Source of the DNA: Streptomyces sp. CC208A
Lineage (GTDB): Bacteria; Actinomycetota; Actinomycetes; Streptomycetales; Streptomycetaceae
Direction of reading: 5' to 3'
Assembly: GCF_030010625.1 (NCBI RefSeq)
Contig: NZ_JASCXN010000026.1
Span: 59,453 to 123,452, forward strand
Length of the DNA stretch: 64,000 nt
Part shown: positions 8,707 to 16,945 of the stretch, piece by piece
Numbering within the stretch: the first letter of the stretch is position 1
Layout of the letters: each line of letters begins with the position of its first letter
The notes under the pieces: generated by a model
Databases searched by the model: none
Seen by the model: the letters and a program-made list of their open reading frames with translations, nothing else
Told to the model about the DNA's origin: nothing
Position numbers and translations under genes: made by a program

Positions 8707-9263
8707 ACGACAGGCCGATGTCCTCGGTAAGCGACGACGTCGTCGAGCTGCGCCCCCACACGCCGACGAGCCTCGAACCGCTGCTGCGCTGGAAGAACGA
8801 CATCGAGATCCAGCGGCTGAGCGACGACGAGATCCACGCCTACAGCCGCGAACAGGTCGCCGCGATGCTGGAGCGGTGGATGCGGCCGAGCGAGGACATC
8901 GTCCATCTTGCGATCGCTCTCACCGGCCGCACGGAGCCCATCGGGTTCCTGCACCTGGCGCTCATCGAGCGGGCCCATCAGCGGTGCCGGCTGGGCATCG
9001 TCATCGGTGAGAAGGAGCTGTGGGGGCGCGGTTACGGACATCAGGCGGTGGTGCAGGCGGTCGGCCACGCCTTCAACGTGCTCGGCCTCGAACGGATCAC
9101 GGCCGAGGTCTTCGCGGACAACCCGCGTTCCGCACGCCTGCTCGAAGGTGCCGGTTTCGTCCAGGAGGGTGTGATGCGCGAGAGCATCCACCGCGACGGG
9201 CGGCGCGTCAACGAGCTGGTGTACGGACTTCTACGGCACGAGTGGCGCAAGGGGCGCACGTGA
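8703..9263 (+). CDS. GNAT family N-acetyltransferase (RimJ/RimL-like)
   Basis: This 186-residue acetyl-CoA-dependent N-acetyltransferase shows the GNAT core: strand beta4 in PIGFLHLALIE, then the acetyl-CoA loop LWGRGYGHQAVVQAVGHAF near residues 108-126, and the terminal ERITAEVFADNPRSARLLEGAGF block (Asn and Leu-Leu-Glu-Gly-Ala-Gly-Phe typical of RimJ/RimL-type enzymes). The substrate is unknown. It is the only apparently intact gene between the broken pirin copy and the TIM-barrel fragment. Its promoter may have been lost with the 5' part of the upstream gene, so expression is uncertain. Confidence 0.88.
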   Translation: MNDRPMSSVSDDVVELRPHTPTSLEPLLRWKNDIEIQRLSDDEIHAYSREQVAAMLERWMRPSEDIVHLAIALTGRTEPIGFLHLALIERAHQRCRLGIVIGEKELWGRGYGHQAVVQAVGHAFNVLGLERITAEVFADNPRSARLLEGAGFVQEGVMRESIHRDGRRVNELVYGLLRHEWRKGRT

Positions 9264-9299
9264 CGAGGACGGAGACGGCGTGCGGGATCCCGTTCCGGC

Positions 9300-9536
9300 G
9301 TGGCGGAGATCCACCTCGCGGGATACGTGAAGGCCGAATTCGCGGGCCGGACCATGTATCTGGACCAGCACCTCGCCGACATCCCGCCCGAGGAGTTCCG
9401 ACTGCTCGCCCAGGTCGTCGAACTCCGCGGACCGGAACGACCGCTGGACATCTGCCTGGAGATGGAGCCGCGCGAGCCGGGCGCCTTCGTCTCCGCCGTC
9501 GACAACATCCGCACCGCCCTCGCCGGCGCCCTCTGA
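9300..9536 (+). pseudogene. C-terminal fragment of a TIM-barrel-type protein
   Basis: The 78-codon frame reads EIHLAGYVKAEFAG, then MYLDQHLADIPPEEF, then PLDICLEMEPREPGAF. The word IHLAG followed by a D-H pair and then LEMEPRE looks like the last strands of a DUF692/xylose-isomerase-like TIM barrel. Only about a quarter of such a protein remains and there is no proper start or ribosome site. It is in the same reading frame as the acetyltransferase, directly after its stop codon. Assignment to DUF692 is tentative. Confidence 0.45.
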
Positions 9537-9544
9537 CCGCCCGG

Positions 9545-9572
9545 CCGGGCCCGCCCACGGAAGCGGGCCCGG
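9545..9572. terminator. Hairpin after the TIM-barrel fragment
   Basis: A perfect 10-bp stem (9545-9554 with 9563-9572) with an 8-nt loop lies between the plus-strand fragment and the minus-strand pirin gene. It is probably a bidirectional terminator. Confidence 0.65.
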
Positions 9573-9663
9573 GGCGCCGCCTCGCGTCGCGGCGTGTCGG
9601 CGAACCCTCGGGCTCCTTCTCCCGGGTATGGCCGGGCTCGTGCCCGGGTAGCCGCGACGAGCC

Positions 9664-10635
9664 CTACTGTCCGCCCTCGCCCATCCCGTGGACCGCCGGG
9701 ATCGTCCCCAGCCGGCCCGCCTGGAAGTCCTCGAAGGCCTGGCGGAGTTCGGCCTGGGTGTTCATGACGAAGGGGCCGTAGTGGGCCATGGGCTCGCGGA
9801 TCGGGCGGCCGCCGAGGAGGACGACCTCCAGGTCCGGGGTGTGCGCGTCCTGCTTCTCGTCCGCGCGGACGGTGAGCGAGGAACCGGTGCCGAAGACGGC
9901 GGTCTGGCCGAGGTGGATCGGGCGGCGCTCGGCGCCGACGGTGCCGCGGCCCGCCATGACGTACGCGAGGCCGTTGAAGTCCTCGCGCCAGGGCAGGGTG
10001 ATCTCGGCGCCGGGGCGCAGGGTGGCGTGGATCATCGTGATCGGGGTGTGGGTGATGCCGGGGCCCTCGTGCCCGTCGAGCTCGCCGGCGATGACGCGCA
10101 GGAGCGCGCCGCCGTCGGGGGAGGTGAGGAGCTGGACCTGGCCGCCGCGGATGTCCTGGTAGCGGGGGGCCATCATCTTGTCGGAGGCGGGCAGGTTGAC
10201 CCACAGCTGGAGGCCGTGGAAGAGGCCGCCGCTGACGACGAGGGACTCCGGCGGGGCCTCGATGTGGAGGAGGCCGGAGCCGGCGGTCATCCACTGGGTG
10301 TCGCCGTTGGTGATGGTGCCGCCGCCGCCGTTGGAGTCCTGGTGGTCGAAGGTGCCGTCGACGATGTAGGTGACGGTCTCGAAGCCTCGGTGGGGGTGCC
10401 AGGGGGTGCCCTTGGGCTCGCCGGGCGCGTACTCCACCTCGCCCATCTGGTCCATCATGATGAACGGGTCCAGGTACTGGTAGTTGATCCCCGCGAAGGC
10501 CCGGCGCACCGGGAAGCCCTCGCCCTCGAAGCCCTGGGGGGCCGTGGTGACGGCGAGCACGGGGCGGGCGGCGGCGTCGGCCGGGGCGGCGACGCGCGGC
10601 AGGGTGAGCGGGTTCTCGACGGTCACGGCGGGCAT
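9664..10635 (-). CDS. Pirin family protein
   Basis: This 323-residue protein has two cupin domains. The N-terminal cupin contains WHPHRGFETVTYI and the DSNGGGGTI/GDTQWMTAG block (about residues 75-125), with the His/Glu set that binds iron in pirins. The C-terminal domain holds FNGLAYVMAGRG and ends in the segment duplicated at 8219-8454. Pirins are iron-binding cupins; some are quercetin dioxygenases and others bind transcription factors or metabolic enzymes. The ATG at 10635 has a strong AGGAGGT upstream. A possible MarR-like dyad sits about 80 nt upstream. Confidence 0.93.
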   Translation of the reverse strand: MPAVTVENPLTLPRVAAPADAAARPVLAVTTAPQGFEGEGFPVRRAFAGINYQYLDPFIMMDQMGEVEYAPGEPKGTPWHPHRGFETVTYIVDGTFDHQDSNGGGGTITNGDTQWMTAGSGLLHIEAPPESLVVSGGLFHGLQLWVNLPASDKMMAPRYQDIRGGQVQLLTSPDGGALLRVIAGELDGHEGPGITHTPITMIHATLRPGAEITLPWREDFNGLAYVMAGRGTVGAERRPIHLGQTAVFGTGSSLTVRADEKQDAHTPDLEVVLLGGRPIREPMAHYGPFVMNTQAELRQAFEDFQAGRLGTIPAVHGMGEGGQ

Positions 10636-10715
10636 GGTGGACCTCCTGAAGCGGCCTGAGGGATGCGGCCCGAGGGCTCGGTGGCCTTCGTGGCCCGTCC
10701 TCGTACCCTCACTTT

Positions 10716-10731
10716 AGTTGAATGCTGAACT
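10716..10731. promoter_or_regulatory. Imperfect dyad upstream of pirin gene
   Basis: AGTTGAATGCTGAACT forms an imperfect inverted repeat in a locally AT-rich patch ahead of the pirin gene. It resembles the AGTT-TCAA-type operators of MarR/HxlR regulators that often control pirins; this is inference from form only. Confidence 0.4.
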
Positions 10732-10753
10732 TCCTGCCACCCGGAACGCGGAA

Positions 10754-10779
10754 CGCCCGGGAGGAATTCCCCCCGGGCG
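10754..10779 (-). terminator. Terminator of the SseB-like gene
   Basis: A perfect 8-bp stem CGCCCGGG/CCCGGGCG (10754-10761 with 10772-10779) with a 10-nt loop lies directly after the stop codon of the minus-strand gene at 10803-11312. Confidence 0.65.
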
Positions 10780-10802
10780 CCCCTGCGTACCTCCCGCGTC
10801 GG

Positions 10803-11312
10803 TCAGCCGTACATCCGCCGCATCGCGAAGTCCACCATCTGCTCCACGGCCTTCGCGTCGAAGACGATCCGGTGGTCGCCCTCCATGTCGAGGACGAAGC
10901 CGTAGCCGGTCGGGAGCAGGTCGATCACCTCGGCGCCCGTGATCACGAAGTACTTCGACTCCTTGCCCGCGTACCGCCGCAGCTCCTTCAGCGAGGTGAA
11001 CATCGGGATCACCGGCTGCTGGGTGTTGTGCAGCGCCAGGAAGCCGGGGTTGTCGCCGCGCGGGCAGTAGACCTTGGAGGTCGCGAAGATCTGCTGGAAG
11101 TCCTCGGCGGAGAGGTTGCCGGTGGTGAAGGCGCGTACGGCGTCGGCGAGGGAGGGCGGCGAGGGCTCGGGGTAGAGGGGAGCCTGCGGCTGCTGCTGCC
11201 CGTACCCCCCGGGCACGCCCCCCTGCATGCCCTGCATCCCGGGCATCCCGGGCGCGCCCCCCTGCATCCCGTACTGCTGCTGCGCACCCGGATTCTGCTC
11301 GTAGCCGTACAT
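10803..11312 (-). CDS. SseB family protein
   Basis: This 169-residue protein begins with a low-complexity Gly/Gln/Met/Pro-rich segment (about 1-50, with repeated GMQG/GMPGMQ words). An SseB-like domain follows at about 55-169, with FQQIFATSKVYCPRG, PVIPMFTSLKELRRYAG and a C-terminal helix VEQMVDFAMRRMYG. SseB domains are found in proteins of uncertain function (enhanced serine sensitivity in E. coli). The gene is divergent from the large acyl-CoA dehydrogenase, with a 24-bp palindrome in the shared gap, an arrangement that I recall being conserved in Streptomyces. Confidence 0.85.
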   Translation of the reverse strand: MYGYEQNPGAQQQYGMQGGAPGMPGMQGMQGGVPGGYGQQQPQAPLYPEPSPPSLADAVRAFTTGNLSAEDFQQIFATSKVYCPRGDNPGFLALHNTQQPVIPMFTSLKELRRYAGKESKYFVITGAEVIDLLPTGYGFVLDMEGDHRIVFDAKAVEQMVDFAMRRMYG

Positions 11313-11401
11313 GGACCATGAGCCTACTGCGTCACACCCGGCCCCGGATCGGCCGAGAGGGGTTGCTCTTATTACCGGTGGGTAGCATCATCGTAGAGAG
11401 A

Positions 11402-11425
11402 GTGCGCTACTCATGAGTAGCGCAC
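11402..11425. promoter_or_regulatory. Perfect 24-bp palindromic operator before acyl-CoA dehydrogenase
   Basis: The 12-base arm GTGCGCTACTCA is followed directly by its exact reverse complement, with no spacer. The core CTACTCATGAGTAG looks like a TetR-family operator. It lies about 90 nt before the ATG at 11515. About 20 nt further upstream is TTACCGGTGGGTAGCAT, which may be part of the promoter or a second half-related site. It probably controls the acyl-CoA dehydrogenase and perhaps the divergent SseB gene. Confidence 0.75.
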
Positions 11426-11514
11426 GGCGGCAGCGCGCGGGCAGAGCAGTACGCGCCGCTGCCGGGCAGTACCGGTACGAGGAATCCCTCCCCGATCTAT
11501 ACGGAGCCGTCGCC

Positions 11515-13344
11515 ATGGGGCACTACAAGTCGAATCTCCGCGACATCGAGTTCAACCTCTTCGAGGTGCTCGGCCGCGACAAGGTGTACGGCACCGGTCC
11601 GTTCGAGGAGATGGACGTCGACACCGCCAAGAGCATCCTCGACGAGATCCGCCGCCTCGCCGAGAACGAGCTCGCGGAGTCCTTCGCCGACGCCGACCGC
11701 AACCCGCCGGTCTTCGACCCGGAGACCAACACGGCCCCGGTCCCGGCCACCTTCAAGGCGTCGTACAACGCCTTCATGGAGTCCGAGTACTGGCGCCTCG
11801 GCATCCCCGAGGAGATCGGCGGCACCGTCTCCCCGCGCTCCCTGATCTGGGCCTACGCGGAGCTGCTGCTCGGCTCGAACCCGGCCATCTGGATGTACTC
11901 CTCCGGCCCGGCCTTCGCCGGCATCCTCTACACCGAGGGCAACGAGGCGCAGAAGAAGGTCGCGAAGATCGCCGTCGAGAAGCGCTGGGGCTCCACCATG
12001 GTCCTCACCGAGCCCGACGCGGGCTCGGACGTCGGCGCCGGCCGCACCAAGGCCATCCAGCAGGAGGACGGCTCCTGGCACATCGAGGGCGTCAAGCGCT
12101 TCATCACCTCCGGTGAGCACGACATGGAGGAGAACATCCTCCACTACGTCCTCGCCCGCCCCGAGGGTGCCGGTCCCGGCACCAAGGGCCTCTCCCTCTT
12201 CCTCGTCCCCAAGTACGAGTTCGACTGGGAGACCGGCGAGCTGGGCGCCCGCAACGGCGTCTACGCCACCAACGTCGAGCACAAGATGGGCCTCAAGGCC
12301 TCCAACACGTGCGAGATGACCTTCGGCGACAAGCACCCCGCCAAGGGCTGGCTGATCGGCGACAAGCACGACGGCATCCGCCAGATGTTCCTCATCATCG
12401 AGTTCGCCCGCATGATGGTCGGAACGAAGGCGATCTCCACCCTCTCCACGGGCTACCTCAACGCCCTGGAGTACGCCAAGGAGCGCGTCCAGGGCACCGA
12501 CCTGGCGAACTTCATGGACAAGGCCGCGCCGAAGGTCACCATCACGCACCACCCCGACGTCCGCCGCTCGCTGATGACGCAGAAGGCGTACGCCGAGGGC
12601 ATGCGCTCCCTCGTCCTCTACACCGCCACGGTCCAGGACGAGATCCAGCTCAAGGAGGCCGCCGGCGAGGACGCCAAGGCGCTCCACGGCCTCAACGACC
12701 TGCTCCTGCCGATCGTGAAGGGCTACGGCTCCGAGAAGGGCTACGAGCAGCTCGCCCAGTCGCTCCAGACCTTCGGCGGCTCCGGCTTCCTCCAGGAGTA
12801 CCCGATCGAGCAGTACATCCGGGACTCCAAGATCGACACCCTCTACGAGGGCACCACCGCCATCCAGGGCCAGGACTTCTTCTTCCGGAAGATCGTCCGC
12901 GACCAGGGCGCCTCCCTGAACACGCTGTCCGAGGAGATCAAGAAGTTCCTCGCGACCGGCACCGGCGGCGAGGAGCTGGCCGGCGCCCGCGACGCGCTCG
13001 CCAAGGCGGCCGTCGACCTGGAGGCGATCGTCGGCAGGATGATCACCGACCTCACCGCCACCGGCGAGGACGTCAAGAACATCTACAAGGTCGGCCTCAA
13101 CACCACCCGCCTGCTCATGGCCTCCGGTGACGTCGTCGTCGGCTACCTGCTGCTGCGCGGTGCGGCCGTCGCCGCCGAGAAGCTCGCGGCGGGCGCCTCC
13201 GGCAAGGACGTCGCCTTCTACCAGGGCAAGATCGCGGCCGCGAAGTTCTTCGCCGCCAACGTCCTGCCCGGCGTCTCCACCGAGCGCCTCCTCGCCGAGG
13301 GCGTGGACGGCGGCCTGATGGACCTGGACGAGGCCGCGTTCTAA
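11515..13344 (+). CDS. Acyl-CoA dehydrogenase, ~609 aa FadE5-like type
   Basis: This long-form acyl-CoA dehydrogenase (first step of fatty acid beta-oxidation, FAD-dependent) begins MGHYKSNLRDIEFNLFEVLG. The flavin/substrate region contains TEPDAGSDVGAG and GVKRFITSGEHDMEEN (about residues 163-210). The catalytic-base region is LYEGTTAIQGQDFFFRKI (Glu near residue 445), and an extra C-terminal helical domain takes it to about 609 residues, longer than the usual 380-400. The ATG at 11515 is chosen over an upstream in-frame start because of CGGAG 8 nt before it and the family N-terminus. It is probably repressed through the palindrome at 11402-11425. A terminator follows. Confidence 0.92.
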   Translation: MGHYKSNLRDIEFNLFEVLGRDKVYGTGPFEEMDVDTAKSILDEIRRLAENELAESFADADRNPPVFDPETNTAPVPATFKASYNAFMESEYWRLGIPEEIGGTVSPRSLIWAYAELLLGSNPAIWMYSSGPAFAGILYTEGNEAQKKVAKIAVEKRWGSTMVLTEPDAGSDVGAGRTKAIQQEDGSWHIEGVKRFITSGEHDMEENILHYVLARPEGAGPGTKGLSLFLVPKYEFDWETGELGARNGVYATNVEHKMGLKASNTCEMTFGDKHPAKGWLIGDKHDGIRQMFLIIEFARMMVGTKAISTLSTGYLNALEYAKERVQGTDLANFMDKAAPKVTITHHPDVRRSLMTQKAYAEGMRSLVLYTATVQDEIQLKEAAGEDAKALHGLNDLLLPIVKGYGSEKGYEQLAQSLQTFGGSGFLQEYPIEQYIRDSKIDTLYEGTTAIQGQDFFFRKIVRDQGASLNTLSEEIKKFLATGTGGEELAGARDALAKAAVDLEAIVGRMITDLTATGEDVKNIYKVGLNTTRLLMASGDVVVGYLLLRGAAVAAEKLAAGASGKDVAFYQGKIAAAKFFAANVLPGVSTERLLAEGVDGGLMDLDEAAF

Positions 13345-13364
13345 GAACGCGCCTGGTCCTGCGA

Positions 13365-13400
13365 GAACGGCCCGTCCCCGGGGAGGGGGGCGGGCCGTTC
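13365..13400 (+). terminator. Terminator of the acyl-CoA dehydrogenase gene
   Basis: A 10-bp stem GAACGGCCCG/CGGGCCGTTC (13365-13374 with 13391-13400) is followed by TGTTCTTT, a rare U-rich tail for this genome. Confidence 0.8.
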
Positions 13401-13410
13401 TGTTCTTTCA

Positions 13411-13500
13411 GGGGTACGGCTGCTTTCCGGGGGTACGGCTGCTTTCCGGGGGTACGGCTGCTTTCCGGGGGTACGGCTGCTTTTCAGAGGTACGGCTCCG
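13411..13500. repeat. Tandem 19-bp repeat, four copies plus a partial
   Basis: The unit GGGGGTACGGCTGCTTTCC repeats at 13411-13428, 13429-13447, 13448-13466 and 13467-13485, followed by a degenerate part-copy to 13500. The first lacks one G and the fourth has one substitution; the copies are otherwise identical, so the array is recent or homogenised. It lies between a terminator and the aminopeptidase promoter region. It is too small and G-rich to be coding. Confidence 0.85.
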
Positions 13501-13589
13501 AGGGCGAAGCCCCGGGGGGTCGCACGGGCCCGGCGGCCACGGGCCCGGCGGTCCCTCGGCCACCGGTCCGGTGGGGGGTGGCCGAGGGG

Positions 13590-13632
13590 CCGGACGGTCA
13601 TCGGCCACCAGCCCGGACGGTCATCGGCCACC
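13590..13632. repeat. Two direct 20-bp copies before the aminopeptidase gene
   Basis: CCGGACGGTCATCGGCCACC occurs at 13590-13609 and 13613-13632, embedded in several further GGCCACCGG-type words from about 13540 to 13665. The rest of the 13345-13695 gap holds only the terminator and the 19-bp array. A promoter for the M18 gene must lie here, but none stands out. Confidence 0.7.
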
Positions 13633-13695
13633 GGGCCGGTGGTCACCGGTCACCGGCCCGCCGGTGGGCCGCATCGCCCCCCGTAGGGTGGGCGC

Positions 13696-15003
13696 ATGAG
13701 CAGCGCAGCTTACCGACCGGCGACCGCACCCTTCGGCCCCGGTCACACCGATGACCTGATGTCCTTCCTCTCGGCCTCCCCGTCGCCGTACCACGCGGTG
13801 GCCAACGCCGCCGAGCGGCTGGAGAAGGCGGGCTTCCGCCGGGTCGAGGAGACCGCGGCCTGGGACGGGACGAGCGGCGGGAAGTTCGTCACCCGGGGCG
13901 GCGCGATCATCTCCTGGTACGTGCCCGAGGGCGCCGCCCCGCACACCCCGTACCGGATCGTCGGCGCCCACACCGACTCCCCCAACCTGCGGGTCAAGCC
14001 CCAGCCCGACATGGGCGCCCAGGGCTGGCGGCAGATCGCCGTGGAGGTCTACGGCGGCACCCTCCTCAACACCTGGCTCGACCGCGACCTCGGCCTCGCC
14101 GGCCGACTCACCCTCCGCGACGGCAGCCACCGGCTCGTCAACGTCGACCGGCCGCTGCTGCGCGTCCCGCAGCTCGCCATCCACCTCGACCGCTCCGCCA
14201 ACGACGGGCTCAAGCTCGACCGCCAGCGCCACATGCAGCCCGTGTGGGGCACCGGCGAGGTCCACGAGGGCGACCTCGTCGGGTTCGTCGCGGGCGAGGC
14301 CGGCGTCGACGCCGAGGACGTGGCCGGCTGGGACCTGATGGTCCACGCCGTCGACGCCCCCGCCTACCTCGGCCGCGACCGCGAACTCGTCGCCGGACCG
14401 CGCATGGACAACCTGATCTCCGTCCACGCCGGCGTCGCCGCGCTCGCCTCCCTCGCGGGCCGCGACGACCTCCCGTACATCCCGGTCCTCGCCGCCTTCG
14501 ACCACGAGGAGAACGGCTCCGAGGCCGACACCGGCGCCCAGGGCCCGCTGCTCGGCACGGTCCTGGAGCGCTCCGTGTACGCGCGCGGCGGCGCCTACGA
14601 GGACCGGGCCCGCGCCTTCGCCGGCACCGTCTGCCTCTCCTCCGACACCGGCCACGCCGTCCACCCCAACTACGCGGAGCGGCACGACCCGACCCACCAC
14701 CCCCGCGTCAACGGCGGCCCGATCCTCAAGGTCAACGTCAACCAGCGCTACGCCACCGACGGCACCGGCCGCGCCGTCTTCGCCGCCGCCTGCGAGAAGG
14801 CGGGCGTGCCGTGGCAGTCGTTCGTCTCCAACAACGACATGCCCTGCGGCACCACGATCGGCCCCATCACGGCCGCCCGCCACGGCATCACGACGGTCGA
14901 CATCGGCGTCGCGATCCTCTCCATGCACAGCGCCCGCGAACTCTGCGGCGCCCAGGACCCCTACCTGCTCGCCAACGCGCTGGTCGCGTTCCTGGAGGGC
15001 TGA
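13696..15003 (+). CDS. apeB: M18 family aminopeptidase
   Basis: This 435-residue zinc aminopeptidase probably removes acidic or neutral N-terminal residues from peptides in the cytoplasm. The dinuclear-zinc motifs of the M18 family are present: GAHTDSPNLR (His ligand near 95), RMDNLISVHAG (Asp), FDHEENGSE (catalytic Glu pair), SSDTGHAVHPN (Asp) and the C-terminal MHSARELCG (His). Length is normal. The start is the ATG at 13696. It is convergent with the thioredoxin-NHL gene, with only 3 nt between the stops. Confidence 0.93.
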   Translation: MSSAAYRPATAPFGPGHTDDLMSFLSASPSPYHAVANAAERLEKAGFRRVEETAAWDGTSGGKFVTRGGAIISWYVPEGAAPHTPYRIVGAHTDSPNLRVKPQPDMGAQGWRQIAVEVYGGTLLNTWLDRDLGLAGRLTLRDGSHRLVNVDRPLLRVPQLAIHLDRSANDGLKLDRQRHMQPVWGTGEVHEGDLVGFVAGEAGVDAEDVAGWDLMVHAVDAPAYLGRDRELVAGPRMDNLISVHAGVAALASLAGRDDLPYIPVLAAFDHEENGSEADTGAQGPLLGTVLERSVYARGGAYEDRARAFAGTVCLSSDTGHAVHPNYAERHDPTHHPRVNGGPILKVNVNQRYATDGTGRAVFAAACEKAGVPWQSFVSNNDMPCGTTIGPITAARHGITTVDIGVAILSMHSARELCGAQDPYLLANALVAFLEG

Positions 15004-15006
15004 CGC

Positions 15007-16818
15007 CTACGCGTCGAGTCCCGCGAGGATCAGCGGGAGACGGTTCGCGCCGTCTCCCGTGATCCGCACCGGAACCCCCCAGTCCTGCTGGTGGACGTGA
15101 CAGGCCGGGTATTCGTTGGCGGGGTCGTCGTCGCAGGACGCGGCCATCGCCGAGACGTGCAGGACGCCTTCGGTGAGGGCCGGGTTCAGCTCCAGGTCGC
15201 GGAAGAGGTCCGTGCCCGTGCCCTCGCCGGAGAGCAGCAGCTCCGGCGGGGTCGAGGAGACCAGGAGGCGGGTCGAGGGGCCGTACCGCTCGTCCAGCTT
15301 CTGGCCGGTCGGGGCCTGGAAGACGACGTCCAGGCGGAAGGCGCCGGGGGCGACCTCGGTGGCCTCCCGCCGGGTGCGGTGGGCGACCGCCTCCACCCGC
15401 ACGGCCTCCTCCGGGAGCCGGAGCCGGGTGAGCCGGTGCCGGGCCGACTCCACGACGACGATCTCCTCGCCGTCCAGGACCGCGTCGCTGGGCTCGCGCA
15501 GGTCGGTGGCGAGGGTGGTGACCTCGCCGGTGGCCGGGTCGTAGCGGCGCAGGGCGTGGTTGTACGTGTCGGAGACCGCGACCGAGCCGTCGGGCAGGGC
15601 CGTCACGCCCAGCGGGTGCTGGAAGAGTGCCTGGCCGGCGGCGCCGTCCCGGTGCCCGAAGTCGAAGAGGCCGGTGCCGACGGCGGTGTGGACGACCCCG
15701 TCCGTATCGATGAAGCGCAGGGCGCTGGTCTCCGAGTCCGCGATCCAGAGCCGGTCCCCGGTGGCCGCGAGGCCCGAGGGCTGGGCGAACCAGGCCTCGG
15801 CGCCGGGCCCGTCGACGAGCCCCTCGTTCGTCGTCCCGGCCGCCACCTCGACGGTCCCGCTCTCGGGGTCGTACGTCCAGATCTGGTGCACACCGGCCAT
15901 CGCGATCCACACCTTCCCCCGCCACCAGGCGACGTCCCACGGCGAGGACAGGTCCACGTCGAGCGCCGGGCCGGAGGTCGGGGACCCCTGCCACCACTGC
16001 TTCCCGGTGCCCGCGATCCGCTCCACCGCGCCCGTCGCCGGGTCGAACCGCTGGAGCGCGTGGTGCACGGTGTCCGCGACGACGACCGTCCCGTCCGGCA
16101 GCAGCGCCAGCCCCTGCGGCTCCCGGAAGACCCCCTCGCCGCCGATCCGCCGCACCACGGTCTCCCCGTCGGCGGCGAGCTCGACCAGCTGGTGCCGGGT
16201 GGTGTCCGAGACGAGGAGGTTCCCGCCGTCGAGCCTGACCGCCTTCCCGGGGAACCGCAGATCGGTCGCGACCGGCTCCGGCGGCACGTACGGCCCGTCG
16301 CCGCGCCGCAGCGTCCCCTTCGCCTCGTGCTCGGCCTCCAGCTCCTCCACCAGCGTCCGGATCGCGTTGGCGTGCCCCTCGCCGGCGTGCTGCGCGACGA
16401 CGTACCCCTCCGGGTCGATCACGACGAGCGTCGGCCAGGCCCGCACGGCGTACTGCTTCCAGGTCGCCAGCTCCGGGTCGTCGAGCACCGGGTGGTGCAC
16501 CTCGTACCGCTCCACGGCGTCCACGACGGCCTGGTGCTCCGCCTCGTGCACGAACTTCGGCGAGTGGACGCCGACGATGACGAGCGTGTCCCGGTGCTTC
16601 TCCTCCAGCTCGCGCAGCTCGTCGAGGACGTGGAGGCAGTTGATGCAGCAGAAGGTCCAGAAGTCGAGCAGAACGATCTTTCCTCGCAGGTCGGCGAGGG
16701 TGAGATCGTCACCGCCCGTGTTGAGCCAGCCGCCCTTGCCGATCAGCTCGGGGGCACGGACTCGGGCGCGGGAACGGGGGGCGGGCGCGGGGGTGGGCGC
16801 CGGGGCGGCATCGTTCAT
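15007..16818 (-). CDS. Thioredoxin-like protein with NHL beta-propeller
   Basis: The 603-residue protein has an N-terminal thioredoxin/AhpC-TSA-like domain (about 25-170) whose active site is CINC within FWTFCCINCLHVLDEL. A six-bladed NHL-type propeller follows (about 190-480), with repeats such as PQGLALLPDGTVVVADTVHHAL and HPLGVTALPDGSVAVSDTYNHAL. A C-terminal beta domain (about 490-603) completes it. No signal peptide is seen, so it is probably cytoplasmic. NHL-thioredoxin fusions (NHLRC2-like) are conserved from bacteria to mammals, but the substrate is unsettled. The CINC motif (rather than CGPC) suggests an unusual redox potential or partner specificity. Confidence 0.92.
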   Translation of the reverse strand: MNDAAPAPTPAPAPRSRARVRAPELIGKGGWLNTGGDDLTLADLRGKIVLLDFWTFCCINCLHVLDELRELEEKHRDTLVIVGVHSPKFVHEAEHQAVVDAVERYEVHHPVLDDPELATWKQYAVRAWPTLVVIDPEGYVVAQHAGEGHANAIRTLVEELEAEHEAKGTLRRGDGPYVPPEPVATDLRFPGKAVRLDGGNLLVSDTTRHQLVELAADGETVVRRIGGEGVFREPQGLALLPDGTVVVADTVHHALQRFDPATGAVERIAGTGKQWWQGSPTSGPALDVDLSSPWDVAWWRGKVWIAMAGVHQIWTYDPESGTVEVAAGTTNEGLVDGPGAEAWFAQPSGLAATGDRLWIADSETSALRFIDTDGVVHTAVGTGLFDFGHRDGAAGQALFQHPLGVTALPDGSVAVSDTYNHALRRYDPATGEVTTLATDLREPSDAVLDGEEIVVVESARHRLTRLRLPEEAVRVEAVAHRTRREATEVAPGAFRLDVVFQAPTGQKLDERYGPSTRLLVSSTPPELLLSGEGTGTDLFRDLELNPALTEGVLHVSAMAASCDDDPANEYPACHVHQQDWGVPVRITGDGANRLPLILAGLDA

Positions 16819-16945
16819 GGTTCAAGCTTGCCATCCGTACGCCAACGGCCGGTCACGGGCGTACGGGTGGATCGGTGGGGCCGGGTGGGGGGTGTCGGCG
16901 TGTCCCCGGCGGGTGCGTCGGCGGGGCGGGCGGTGGCATGGGGGC

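Noticed and set aside
7839..9536. Gene-fragment mosaic as an insertion element or integron
   Set aside because: No transposase, integrase, terminal inverted repeats or target-site duplication seen; only the pirin-end direct repeat.
13411..13500. 19-bp tandem repeat as a CRISPR-like array
   Set aside because: Repeat units abut with no spacers; there are no cas genes.
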